A DNA stretch of 64,000 nucleotides from Bipolaris cookei (GCA_002286855.1 NRSV01000050.1:131775-195774); one strand, 5' to 3'; shown: positions 36,239-47,269, counted from the stretch's first letter. Notes: generated by a model from the sequence alone, not told the origin. Program-made: numbers and translations.

Positions 36239-36240
36239 AC
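36181..36240. repeat. TG tract bounded by perfect CG inverted repeats
   Basis: GTCGCGCGC at 36181-36189 and its reverse complement GCGCGCGAC at 36232-36240 bracket about 42 bp of TG/TATG repeat. Positions 36183-36238 alternate pyrimidine and purine without a break, the pattern that favours left-handed Z-DNA. Confidence 0.9.
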
Positions 36241-36496
36241 AAGCCCCCAGCTTGTTGCGCTTTTCAGCCCCCAAAAAGGCTCTCGTCGGCATCATCATCG
36301 CACGAATGACAGGCTGCATCCTTCGGCCTTAGTGCTGAGGTTATCCTGCATGCCAAATGTGCCTAGTATCTTTTTCTTTGGCCTTGTTCCTGCGGTGCAA
36401 TGGGGAGGAGAGGCTGCGGGTGACGGGTGGATGGATGGACGCATGCTCAACACATACGCACATGCACATGGTTGTCTCTCTTGCTCGCTCTCGCTC

Positions 36497-36530
36497 TGTG
36501 TGTGTGTGTGTGTGTGTGTGCGTGTGTGTA
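36497..36530 (+). repeat. TG dinucleotide microsatellite
   Basis: About 34 bp of TG repeat with a single CG interruption, 250 bp downstream of the other TG tract. Confidence 0.9.
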
Positions 36531-37105
36531 TCTCCCCCACCCTCGTTGGTCGCTCGTAGCTCCCCACTCTTATTCGGTCCAAGATGTACCGCCGTTTCCT
36601 TCTTTGTGTGTATATATGTATGGTTCCGTAATGTGGCTGCGCAACAGAGCGCCGCAAGATAGGGCTTTAGTTCCGCTTTTGGAGAGTGCCTGCTGAAGAA
36701 GCGAAGGAAGAAGCGTAAAGCTGGGCAAGGCAAAGGCTGAGTCCGCTTGCATGTTGCTGCGGCTTTGTTTCGCTGCGGCTATTATGGCCTCTTGGGGGGA
36801 GGGGAGGGGGGCTCGATCAGCTCGTTTTTTTTCTTCCACTTCCTTCCTTCCCGCTGAGATACATGGGCGGGTTTGGTCGCCTGATTTTCTCGGTTGTGAG
36901 ACCCAGCCATCCTTTCTTGCGTCTCTTGCGTCTGTCTTGTTTCTCTGGCTAACCGGTACCTTTTCCTGTTCGCTCCTTTTTTCCGACTGACAGTATTGTT
37001 TCGTTGCTTTTATCACTGTTGACGTGGTTGTAAGTGGAGGATTTCGAGTCCACGCAGTGGTAGCGAATACTCAAGTTGCGACCGCGGAGTCGGTTGTAGT
37101 ATAAT

Positions 37106-38634
37106 ATGTCGGCCTATCTTTCCGCGCGACAGGCCTTCTCGCCTTCATGCCCTGCGGGAGGAACCTGGTGGGCCTGTGGGTATGGAACGTAAGTGGATTG
37201 TTAATAATCATCTCTGCTTCCATTCTCTGGCGTCTAATATCAAGGTAGATACTTTGTCGGCTGCTGCGCAAGAGACCCATGCGACATCACTTGCGCCCAA
37301 GGCAACCTTTACCCAGGTGCTTTCGATCCAAAAGCATATGGCACATTTCCTGATGCTACATGCGGAACTGGAAGCAAGTTTTATACTTGCTCTGCCGGAC
37401 GTAAGTACTTGAGATGATCAACCGATCTTGGTATCGGTCTTCTTTCCCGCACGCCATGGCGATGACTGACTTGAATTAGAAACGTTTTGGGGCTGCTGCA
37501 AAACAAATCCTTGTGCCCAATCTGGCTGTCCCGACGGTGATCTTGAACCTGCAATCTTGAACCGTGATGACCTACGCAGTGCATATCATGCTACCGGGTC
37601 TGCAACAACTTCTAGCACCTCAGGTCCATCTGCTGCATCAAAAAAATCGGATGACGGAGTGCCAGTAGGGGCTATAGCAGGCGGCGCAGCAGGCGGCGCA
37701 TTCGCCATAGCTGCTGTAATCGGTATCGTCGTATGGTGGTTATGTCTACGGAGGAAGAAGAAGAAGAAGGCAAAAGCAGCCGAGCATTATGGGGAAGCAA
37801 ACGGAGATGGATTACCAGTCAACGGCGTGACCGAGTTCCACCAGAAGCACCACCGTAACCAGAGTTCTGAATGTAAGTCGATTGTAATTTCAGTTTGCCA
37901 AAATGTAGATTCGATACTGACAAGACAACCAACCAGCACCCCCCTCCTACACCTCCCCAAACCCCAACCACCCAAACGGCTTCTACAACCCCTCTACACA
38001 CGCATACCAGCACCCTTCTTACGACCCATCCGTAGCAGCCCACCACTACACCACCCCGCAAGAACTCCCCCTCTCTACCCCAACCACCCCTCAAACCCCC
38101 GCGCAGTTCCGCACCCACAAAAGCATGTACAGCCACGCCCGCGGGCCCTCTGAGCTCTCAGGCGACGAGCCCCGCAATGAGCTCGACTCGGGCGACCCCG
38201 CGAGCCCCGAGCTAAGCGGCAGCGCGGGCGTTAGTCCTGCGGTGAGGAAATGGAGCTGGGATGATAACAAAGAGAAAGTGGAGCTGGCGACGCAGTATGA
38301 GCATCCTCAGGAGGATGTTGTGGGGGTGACACGTGCCGAGGATATCGGGGTTGCGATTGGGGAGCCGCGGGGTGAGGCGCTGAGAGTGCAGCCGCAGTGG
38401 CAGGAGCAGCGTGTTGGTGGGCGCAGGGGAGACGGAAATGTGGAGACGGAGACGGGACTGGGGGGGTCACCGAGGGAGAGGGATGAGGATGAAAAGGTGC
38501 AGGAGGGGGTGGAAGATGAACAAAGGGAGAGGATAAGGGATCAGAGGGGGAGTAGAGGGCGTGCGCCGCAGGGGCTGGGGTTTATTGAGATTTTAGATGA
38601 TATGGCGGAGCGGAGGGCGGAGAGGCGGAGATGA
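37106..38634 (+). CDS. single-pass membrane protein with double six-cysteine module, paralog 2
   Basis: Tandem paralog of the gene at 34560, with a longer tail. Exons are 37106..37188, 37249..37400, 37480..37872 and 37937..38634; introns are 60, 79 and 64 bp; 441 aa. The cysteines at 15, 24, 33, 34, 39, 43 and 66, 75, 84, 85, 90, 95 repeat paralog 1's spacing except for the last gap. The splice between exons 2 and 3 falls inside CSAG|QTFWGCC; paralog 1 has no intron there. A Gly/Ala-rich span at about 141-168 precedes RRKKKKK. PPSY (211-214) follows directly after a phase-1 intron, the same place as in paralog 1. The tail is rich in Pro, then Glu, Gly and Arg, and is probably disordered. No signal peptide seen. 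Function unknown. Confidence 0.78.
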
Positions 38635-38884
38635 GGTGGGAAGAGAGCGGATGCGAAATCTTTTTCTTTGCTACGTCAATCTCATTTACCAGTGTATGTA
38701 GGATATTTTTGTGTGTGGAGCTCGACGGTTTTTCATAATCTGTAAATCTCAGGGACTTTGATCTTGGAACGAAGAAGAAGAAGAAGAAGAAGAAGAAGCT
38801 GGTAAGAATAATTACCTTCAGTGGCACTTGGTGATAGAGTTTCATATTCGAGACTTCAAATTTTGTGTTCTTAAAGCATCACTT
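38635..38884. terminator. convergent 3' region with GAA microsatellite
   Basis: 250 bp between two stop codons. It includes a GAA repeat at 38771-38798 (CTT on the other strand), which would lie in the 3' region of both genes. Confidence 0.5.
38771..38798 (+). repeat. GAA trinucleotide microsatellite
   Basis: 28 bp of uninterrupted GAA repeat. Likely length-variable between isolates. Confidence 0.92.
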
Positions 38885-40358
38885 CTAAAATACAGTACCA
38901 TCACTCAGGATGATAATCGGGCTACTCTTTGTCGCAGGCCTCTTCTCCTTGGCAACTTCTCTGCCAGACTTCCACGTGCCGGCTTCCAGCAACTGCGCCA
39001 TGCTGAGATCCACTCCCTCCATGCGCTGCAAGACCAGCTTGTACAGCTTATCGACTAAGACCAGAGTCATGGCACGCCACTCGACAATGACATCGTCGCC
39101 TGCGCTGAAAGCTGGAAGTCCAGTGCCATCGGAGGAAGCCTTGATGCCGCGCTCAAGGGAAGCAGGCTTAAGTGTCAAGACTCCGAGGTCAACGAATAGA
39201 CCGCCGTTGCGGTACTCGGGTAGGGCAGTAAGCGAAGACGCGTTCTTCCACTGCAGTGAGAGGATACGTGTGAATGGCACCATAAGGGAGTAAGCAAGCC
39301 ACTGTGTTAGTTTGTGGAACGGCTGAATGAACTCGGTTTCATCAGCACTTGAGGAAGATGATTGAGTCTTTAGGGTGGACAGGGGCCACGCGTCGCCAAG
39401 AGGTTGACCGCTGACATTTGTACGGTCTTGTGGCCAGATGGGAATGAGCAGCTTCTGGAGAATATCCCAGAATACGAGTACGTCCAAGGTTGAAGAGTCG
39501 GAAGAGCTCTTCTTCATGAAATCTGTATTGTGGCTGGTGAGTATAATAGGGGATGTAGTAAGCAAAGAATAATGCGTACCGACAACATTTCCGGGACGAC
39601 CTTCTTGGCCAAAGATATCAGGGTGGGATAAGAGTGATTTTCCAAGGCTACGAAGGAGATTGGCACGAGATTCGACACCCAACATTGGGTTCTTGTCTGT
39701 AATCTGGAAGCCATCTGCGAGTTCCTCTGTCTTCAAATCTTGCAGGCCTCTTCCTATACACAAACCAGTCAGTCATTTCATAATGAGTAGCCTAGTGTAG
39801 GATCTGACACTTACCATCTACAATTGGCTGCTTCTCATTTTTGGTAGCCGCAAAACTCAAGCTCTTGAACATGTATAGACTGGCAACTGCAATTCCTTCA
39901 CTGCGTTCATACTCGCGCTCCGTCCCTGGCTCCACATATCGCCAGTGGTCACCCGCTCCAGCATCCAACAATACCGAAACAAAAAACAAATCGATCAGTC
40001 GGCGTGTAATCTCTAAATCGTCGGATCCGCCCTTTTTCCATTCCTCAAGAAGCGTGGATATGCGGGGAACGTTGCCAACTTCAAAATGCTGCCATCGGCC
40101 GTGCGGGGGAATAGTATGGAACTTGTCTGGACCATAATCGCGCTTAGATATATAACATCAGCAAACACAGTAAGTTTAGAATTACGAATTCTTCAAACAA
40201 ACCTTGATGACAGATGTCACATAATCTGCAGCCTCGCCCAATCGCTCTTCGTGTACATCAAAATGACTCAGCTTTCCAGCTGCGGCTGCCTCGCCAACAA
40301 TCTTTGAACGCTCCCGCACGGCAAGGAGCGAGAGAAGATACTTTAATTTGTCATCCAT
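38885..40358 (-). CDS. URC4: URC4/Urg3 family uracil catabolism protein (DUF1688)
   Basis: Member of the DUF1688 family; URC4 in Lachancea and urg3 in fission yeast act in or respond to the URC uracil-degradation pathway, with no defined reaction. Minus-strand exons: 40203..40358, 39815..40142, 39580..39753 and 38885..39522; introns 60 (GTTTGT donor), 61 and 57 bp; 431 aa. The family order is clear: IPPHGRWQHFEVGNVPRIS, VSVLLDAGAGDHWRYVEP, RSEGIAVASLYMFKSLSF, LLRSLGKSLLSHPDIFG followed by GRPGNVV, and TILSLQW-like and PEYRNGGLFVDLGVL blocks. The third intron keeps frame without a stop, so retention would insert 19 residues. No other URC gene lies in the window. Confidence 0.9.
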
Positions 40359-41459
40359 GGTTGTGATGTAGTTTATGAGAGAAGATGAGCGGTCAATGCG
40401 AAGCTGGAGTTGAGGGGTGGTGTTGTTTAGGTAGCAAGTGGGGTTTAGCGCCGGACTATGCTAGATGCACTAGCCTGAAATAGGTAGCTAAGACTTACAA
40501 GGACCACTTTTGTGGCAGTAGCTCGTGACCACGATAAAGGACATCGGTGTTCGCCGATGCGATGTCGTGTGTGAGATGCGAATACGAGAAATCGTATTCG
40601 TTTAATTGGCACGGAATGTTGTAAACATTCGTTCGTCCTTTTGTCACAGACAACTAGCCACGTATTGTGCAAAGTGTATGAGTTGAGACATTGAGAATAT
40701 ACATTTCATTACAGAGAGTTTATCGTCATTTCGCTGAGCGATACCAATGAGCTTAGGATAGTAGACATAGAACCTTCTCCCAGAAGAAGTAAGGAAGGAG
40801 CCGATTCGGGTGCCCCCGTCCTAGTTCTACCATTCCGACTGCTGCAACAACATCGTTCTTTTGTCAGCCTCAATGCTGACCCATGCCTGATATCTTTACT
40901 CGTAAAAACAAGGAAGCCGCGTAAACATATGCGACCTTTTCTTGCCGCCGATAAAACAACACGACTAGCTCTCCCTCAATATGGAGGCTTGGGGGAAGAA
41001 AAAAAGAAAGGAAAACAAATGGCTGCTGCCTCGAATAATGCATGCTGCGCAGCTAATGCACCGCACACGAAGATGAAGATAGTTGACAAAGGAGCATACA
41101 AAGTGAAGCGAGACAAGCGAAGGTGCGGGAAAGACAAGCTTGAAAGATGCTGTGCCAGGAATGCGTGCGCTGAATCAAAACGTGGACGATGATCCACCAG
41201 AAAACACCCGAAGGTAGACCAAGGGAAGGCCAGAAACAAGTGGTGTTATCCATACTTATTGCTGGCACCTGCCACATCGCGCGTAAAAGGTATCATAGCC
41301 CGCAATTGCCAGAGATGAAGAAAACCCGAAAGCAAGTGCTGCAGAGACCAAGAACTGCTTTTGAAATGGTATGTTGAGACTAAAGGAAATACCGTGGTTC
41401 GGATGCGGCGTTTGTCATTAATATAAGGTTAATAGAGGCGTAGAAAAGGAATGCTGAAA
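40359..41459. other. 1.1-kb intergenic region with two hairpins
   Basis: Lies between the URC4 start and the phosphodiesterase stop (both minus strand). It contains the paired inverted repeats at 40542-40600 and an A-rich stretch on the plus strand near 40990-41030. Short frames here lack support. No tRNA seen. Confidence 0.5.
40542..40600. repeat. two adjacent inverted repeats (possible hairpins)
   Basis: Hairpin A: CATCGG at 40542-40547 pairs with CCGATG at 40554-40559, extendable by a G-T wobble and one more pair. Hairpin B: CGAATACGA at 40579-40587 pairs perfectly with TCGTATTCG at 40592-40600 across a GAAA loop. They lie about 185-240 bp upstream of the URC4 start. Confidence 0.7.
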
Positions 41460-44400
41460 TCAGTCATCGCTGTTGAGTGATCGGCCTGGGTCGCTGGTCT
41501 GTGGGGTTTGCAACTGTGAAGAACTGCCAAAACTAGACAACTGCTTCTCTGGCTCCCTTTGGCTGTTTGGCTTTCGTTTGAAGAAACTCATGATCTTGCC
41601 CGTTGTAGTTTTCCTACCGGGGCTCGAACAGGTGGGCGACACGGTGGGTGAATCGGCGTTTGGAGGAGCCAGAGACTCTGGTGTAGATTCCTTGACAAGA
41701 GTTCGTGCTTCCATTTCGCCATTCCTCCCATCGCGAGTACGTCGTCGTGAACCCATTTGTCGCCACCAGCTTGAGTCGCGCGAGACGTCAGAACGGGCTG
41801 CGTTGCTATCTGCGCTCAGCTTATTGTTAGTGTCCCAGGGCTGAAGCTTTGAGCCATCAAGGTTTCCATTCTCACTATGAGACAGATCAACCTGGGAGTG
41901 GCTCTGAGGCGATGGTTGTTTTATTGGATAAGGATCGAGAGCTTTCCAACGTTAGTTTTCCACGGTTTTGTAGAATTGGAATCAACTTTCAAACTCACCT
42001 TGACTGCGCCTGGCATGCGATGGAGCGGTGACAGGTCTGGGACTATCTCTATCCTTGATCATTGAAGAAGGTCTTGTCAACGTGTCCTTGCGATCCGCCC
42101 TTGAGCGATCATCAGGACCTGTACCCTGCCCCTTTGTAGCTTGGTCAGATGCATTTGGAGTCTGGGTGACCAAAATCGCCGTAAGACTTGGGTCCCGACT
42201 GCCCCTTCTAGACGAGGTCACGTTTTCGCTAGAGCCCATGGGCCTTTGGCCCGGTACAGGTGTAGTAGATGACCGCCGTGAGCTCCTGTCGATGATGGAT
42301 GATCTTCTTGAGTCGGATGCCGCGGCTACAGCTTGTATCGAGCCAGTCGATCCTCGGCGAGCCGCTTCTTCAGGAGAAATGGTCTTGATCGCGCTCAGGG
42401 GTATCTTCAAGGGTGACTTGTTTGGTCCTCCTGAAAGTGGGCTCGGGGTTGGATCGACAGAAAACCCTGATGTCAGTAGACCAAGGTTCATATTCTTGTT
42501 CTTCCTCTTCTTTCGCCGCTCCTCGTCTATTCTATTTTCCCAAATAGCCTTGTTGGTCAGAATTTCGTCTACCACGAATTGCATGGCGGGTAGAATGTCC
42601 GTGACGGCTTCGAAGAGTGGTCTGGCAAATATATTCATAAATCCGATTTGCGACTCAGCGAGCTTAACGATGTCTTCGCGCACCGGTGGTCCTCCGAAAA
42701 GACATGAAGGCATCTCGAGTTCCGCTTCCATGAGCCCTTGATTGCTGAATTCGTCTGTGAGGATATTGGCCCATTTAGCAGCCGTTGGGAATTTTCGCGC
42801 CTATAAAACCTAGATTAGGATGGGTTACAACATGCGCTCCAGAAAAAAACTCACCACATTGCAAATGTCGGCACATTTTATGAGCAAACCGCAAGTCAGA
42901 TCTTTTTGCTCTTCTTGAACCTTGGCACTCCAACTGTCCACAGCTCCTTGATCATGAGCGACTTTTTGCTGTAGGTTGCCCAAATCGCTCATGTACTTGA
43001 AATGGAGACCCATATCCGTTGCAAGAATGTTGTTGATCATCAGCTTGCGCATTGCAGTGTCGGAGAATGCACTTGGCCAGTATCGCCGTAGAATCTGGGA
43101 ATAAGCGGCGCAATGGAATGATTCCAGGACGGAGCGGTCGTTGTAAAGTTGCGCCAATGGTGCATTTAATGCAACCAGGAACGCGTTATTGACACCGGGG
43201 TGGCCAACATCGTGTCCAATGGCAGAAATCAGCAGCGTGAGCGCGTCGAACGGCTTGAGAAGTGAGGCAATCGGCGACTTGGGGGCAGATATGTTGCGTG
43301 TGTCGGGTGGATACATAGGCAGGGTACCTATTCGGACGAGGAAGTGGAAAAGAGCCTGGAGGACATCGACAACATGGCGGAAGTTGTGGTACTTGACGAA
43401 CTCGTTATATGCCGTACGACTGGCCAAGAGGAAGACAATCATCTCGTCTAGCAACCCGTTAGCAGGAAAAGCGGCACAGTGAAATGCAATGCACGTGCCT
43501 TCGGTAATTGCCCATCGCTCCAGCTCAGGCATCTGCAGCGCGTGCTTGAGCATTACCAGAGCGCCATAAAGCAGCTCGTCATCAGTAAAGTCATGGGCCG
43601 AAAACGCCCAGACGCCCACTGCATTTTCAACGAGTATCTTGCGGTCGTAGTCAAGATGAAAGTCCCTAGGATTATTAGCCATACACCTTTATGCCGCAGC
43701 GTATACGCACATAGAGTCGAGAGAATCTCCCACGGTTTCCGGATTGCAAATGCCAGTCATCAGGTTGGATACCATTGCCTCGCGCAGATAAGCATACGGT
43801 TTCGCATCGTCGACGCCAACCCAAGACAGCTTCCGATTGCGCTTAGTGGTCAGAAAACTTGCTTCTTCCCGGTTGAACTCTTTTTGTAGCCGATAGGCGT
43901 GGACAGCCAAGCCAAGCATGCGTTCTCGTGACATGGGACTAGTCAGCACGTCGACAGCGCCGGCATCGAGATAGCGCGTCAATCGGACAGTATCACCAAG
44001 TGGAAACGACATGTGGAGACCAGGCGAAGGGAGCGGACCAGATGACGATGGTTCGTCCAGAGTCACTCCCGACAGCATGACTACGGGCACGATGAGTTTG
44101 GAGAAATTGCGGGATGAGATCTCAGAAGCGATGTGAGTGAGCAGGTGCATGGCGTAGATGTCGTCTGGTTCGGCAGTGTCCATGCGGTTCATGCGCGACG
44201 ATGTGGGCGAGGGCGTGCGTGGTTCGCGAGATAGGCGTTTCATGCGCTGCTCTTCATCATAGGGAATATCTATTATGACAAAGGTAGGGATGGCGGTCTT
44301 GGTGTCATCAATGAGTTGGTTGATCTTCTGGAGACAGGCCCGGCCTGTGCTGCAGATGTGTACTGGACGAGGTGTTAGTAGGAGTCATGGTGGCGATGTC

Positions 44401-44621
44401 GGGCGAATTGCGCTCGTCGTACCTTCGGTGGAGATGGACAGCATGGCTTCGACATTGTCATGGACCTCGCGCGGGGACGTCTTGCCCATGGCAAAGTAGC
44501 TCTGGCCTACATTTCCAGTGCTCGTCCGGGCGACAAGCGACTTGGACAGGTTCTCTTTGCGCACATGCTCGTCGTTGGCCCGCCGGTCAATGTAGACTAC
44601 GTTGCACGCGCCATGGTCCAT
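41460..44621 (-). CDS. high-affinity 3',5'-cyclic nucleotide phosphodiesterase (PdeH/PDE2 type)
   Basis: Hydrolyses cAMP and so limits protein kinase A signalling. Five minus-strand exons: 44423..44621, 43711..44362, 42855..43665, 41999..42800 and 41460..41941; introns 60, 45, 54 and 57 bp; 981 aa. The N-terminal ~280 residues show a response-regulator-like layout (VVMLSG, LDAGAVDVLTSPMSRERML), as in fungal PdeH proteins. The class I catalytic HD domain follows: HNFRHVVDVLQ with H377 and H381, ISAIGHDVGHPGVNN with H435, D436 and H439, and LLIKCADICN with D550. It continues after the splice with ARKFPTAAKWANIL. From about residue 640 the protein is Ser/Pro-rich and disordered. All metal-binding residues are present. 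Confidence 0.93.
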
Positions 44622-45210
44622 TTTCTCCGCCTATGTGCGGCGACCAGCCAGCACTGGTCTCCAGCGCAGAGGGGAGGGCGAGATAGTGATGTCGCAAAAT
44701 GGGGGGGGAGGGGGGGTGGTGGGTTGAGGTGGGAAAGTTGGAGGGGGGGACAGCGTCGTGGTCGCAAGACAGTGAGCGCAGGACAGATGCAAACGATGCA
44801 ACAGGTCTAGCAGCGTGGGGGATTGGACAAACGAAATGGTGGCAATGCGCCTAGTGGTCCGAGATGCAGTCTGAAACGGCGACGTCGATGGGAAGCCCCA
44901 GGGATGCTAGCGGAGTCGCGAGCGGCAGGGAGCGCACACGACACGGAGACTGGGTAATTGTTTACAACAGGACAAGGAGGGCGTTGATGGCGAATGCGAC
45001 AACGGGGAAGGCAGGCGCCGACGGCAGGAGGGCGCAGAGGAGACGGCTCGGCCGGTGCCTGGCAGGCAGTCTCGTGTCGTCGATGGGAGCGGGAGCGGGC
45101 AGGACAAGGGCAGACGTGGAGCAGGCGCGTCGGCGTAGGAGGGCGGAACAGAAAGTATGCAAAAGTGGGAGCAGCGGACACGAAGGGCGGCGTCGTGGGC
45201 GGGTGGAAAC

Positions 45211-45309
45211 GAGGGTGGTTGTGGTTGTGGTTGTGGTGCTGTTGTGGCTGTGGTGTTGTTGTTGTTGTTGTTGTTGTGGTGGTGGTGGTGGTGGTGGTGG
45301 TGGTAGTGG
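45211..45309 (+). repeat. GGTTGT / GTT / GGT compound microsatellite
   Basis: Repeats change from GGTTGT through GTT to GGT over about 100 bp. This is 600 bp upstream of the phosphodiesterase start, on its non-template side. Confidence 0.9.
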
Positions 45310-45733
45310 CAGGACTAATGGTAGGGCAGTAGGGCAGAGGGTGGATGGACGTGGTCGTGTGGACGGGAGAGCGCTGCGACAGCCGTGTCGGCGAGAGGTC
45401 GCAACAGCAGACGCAAGAGGCGACGCAGGGGCTGGCGGTGGTGGGCGTCAGTGTCGCATGCAGCGCACTCGCAGAAGGGGCTGCAGTGGGAGCGGCATGG
45501 GGGGTTGCGGGAGGATGGTGAGGGTGGTATATGGGCGCGGGCGTGGGAGAGGGTGCAAGGGCAGAGCGAGGAGAGGTGCAGATGCAGGCGTGGCGCGGTG
45601 ATTGGGCTACTCGAGACGGAGCGAGCAGGGCGCGCCAGTGGACAAGCCCCCACCTGCGCCTTCAACAGCACCGTCGTCGAAGCACCTAAGCCTTCTGGAA
45701 GCTTGTCGGTCCGCCAAATGCTCCGCCGCGTCA

Positions 45734-45763
45734 TTGCCAGCCCTTGCCAGCCCTTGCCAGCCC
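45734..45763 (+). repeat. three tandem copies of a 10-mer
   Basis: TTGCCAGCCC is repeated three times, the last copy directly followed by TGCCC. Part of the C/T-rich zone. Confidence 0.85.
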
Positions 45764-46500
45764 TGCCCTCGCGCCAGAGCTCGTCCGCCCACCCGCCGCT
45801 GCCCCCATCCATCCAATATCCCCCATCCCAATTGATCCCCAGCGTCTCAGCCCGCGCAGGCCTTTGCCCTTTGCCCTGCCCAACACGCAACCGGGCTAGC
45901 CAGTCGCCGTGCTCTGTCGCCGCCGGTTCGCGCTCGTCCCTTGTCTGTGTGCGCATGTGTGTGTGGAGGTGTGTGTGCGCGCCAGAGCCGCTCGCGCAAG
46001 CTTGGCTGCAGGACGGGCTCCGTCCTGAAACGCTTCCCACGGCTGGTCCACCGTCCGTGGGCCTCGTATCCTCCCTCCACCATGCGGCACAGTGCTGTGC
46101 ATACATTTACCTGCGCCTGCTGCTCTCTACCTGCTACGACGCCTGCTGCCTCTGCCTGCCACCTCCCCCCGCTAGCCCCCGTCTCTCTCCCCCAGGTGCG
46201 CTGGCAGCCCGTGTGCCTCTACTTCTGCCTGTCTTTGCCTGTCTCTGCCTGCCTCTGCCACCCCTCCAGTTGTGCCCTTCGTCTGACACGCCCCCGCCGT
46301 TTGTCGCCACACGGCCGTCATCTCCCGCCAGCATCCCAGCCAGAGAAAGCTTCTGGAAGTGGCGGCGGCGAGCACTCCCTCCGCTGCCCTCTGTCGCTGT
46401 GGGGTCCAACTGTCGAGCCCCCTGTTCGGCCCGCTATTGCAGGCGAAAGATGCTTGCTGATCAACGACAGCTGATTGCGAGCCCCCAGCCCCAACTGCTG

Positions 46501-46563
46501 CTTCCATCTTCCATCTTCCATCTCCCATCTCCCATCTCCCAGTTCCCAGTTCCCAGCTCCCAG
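46501..46563 (+). repeat. 7-bp minisatellite, nine copies
   Basis: Nine tandem heptamers that drift stepwise from CTTCCAT to CTCCCAT to CTCCCAG and TTCCCAG. The gradual change suggests growth by slippage or unequal exchange. Confidence 0.9.
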
Positions 46564-47204
46564 CTCTCCGCCCTGCCCCCTCTTCAAATAGACACATGCC
46601 ACATGGCGCTTTTGCAATCCGCCTCTCCGCTTACTTACATAATGGAGCCTTTGGCGCGGCAAATGCGCATCAACGTAGCATGGACATTTCTACCTACAAA
46701 TAGATAGACATCGCCATGCTCTTCTGACAGCCTTGCCCTTCTCCCACACAACCTAGCGCGTTGGTCTAGCCACCAGATCGGCATGTGTACTGCTGCTTGC
46801 CGAAGCCCCGGCTTCGCTACACGTAAGCAGCGCTAGGCCCGTGCCCACCACACTTACACCGTGCTGTGAGGTCACTCTGCTCACTCCACCCACTCCACCC
46901 ACTGCAGCCAGCGGCGAACAGCCAGACACCGCGTTCCCCGTCCTTATTCGCCCACACTATCCTCAACCCTGCCTGCCATCTTGGCCTCGCCTTTATGCCG
47001 ACCCTTGTCCGCATCGCTAGCTGACAAGATAAGACCTTGACAAGGCTGCTGATCGCACATCTTGGTCAGCTGAAATCCGGGGTCAACGCCTGCTGCCTGC
47101 GCCTACAATAGCCACGAACTGCTTCACGGCCACCCTCCAGGCTCTCGTCCCGTCTGCTGCACGATTCAGCCTATCCCCGCGCCAAGCAACTCCCGGCACC
47201 CATC

Positions 47205-47236
47205 CTATCCTCCACCTATCCTCCGTCTATCCTCCG
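47205..47236 (+). repeat. CTATCCTCCR tandem repeat
   Basis: Three imperfect 10-bp copies at the end of the C/T-rich zone, just upstream of the ATG at 47270. Confidence 0.8.
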
Positions 47237-47269
47237 CCCATCGGCTCAATTCTCCCTCGTCGCGCCCAC

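Larger units (their letters stand above)
35606..37105. other. 1.5-kb spacer between the tandem cysteine-module genes
   Basis: Holds the terminator of paralog 1, two TG microsatellites and the promoter of paralog 2. The 36540-37000 part is CT-rich on the plus strand. No coding frame supported. Confidence 0.55.

Noticed and set aside
45315..46106. 263-codon minus-strand open frame
   Set aside because: Mirror of the same biased composition, with no ordered segments or domain.
45385..46707. 440-codon plus-strand open frame
   Set aside because: Arg/Ser/Pro/Leu low complexity, spans microsatellites and a minisatellite, overlaps equally long frames on the other strand, and has no domain. Best explained by strand-skewed GC-rich composition.
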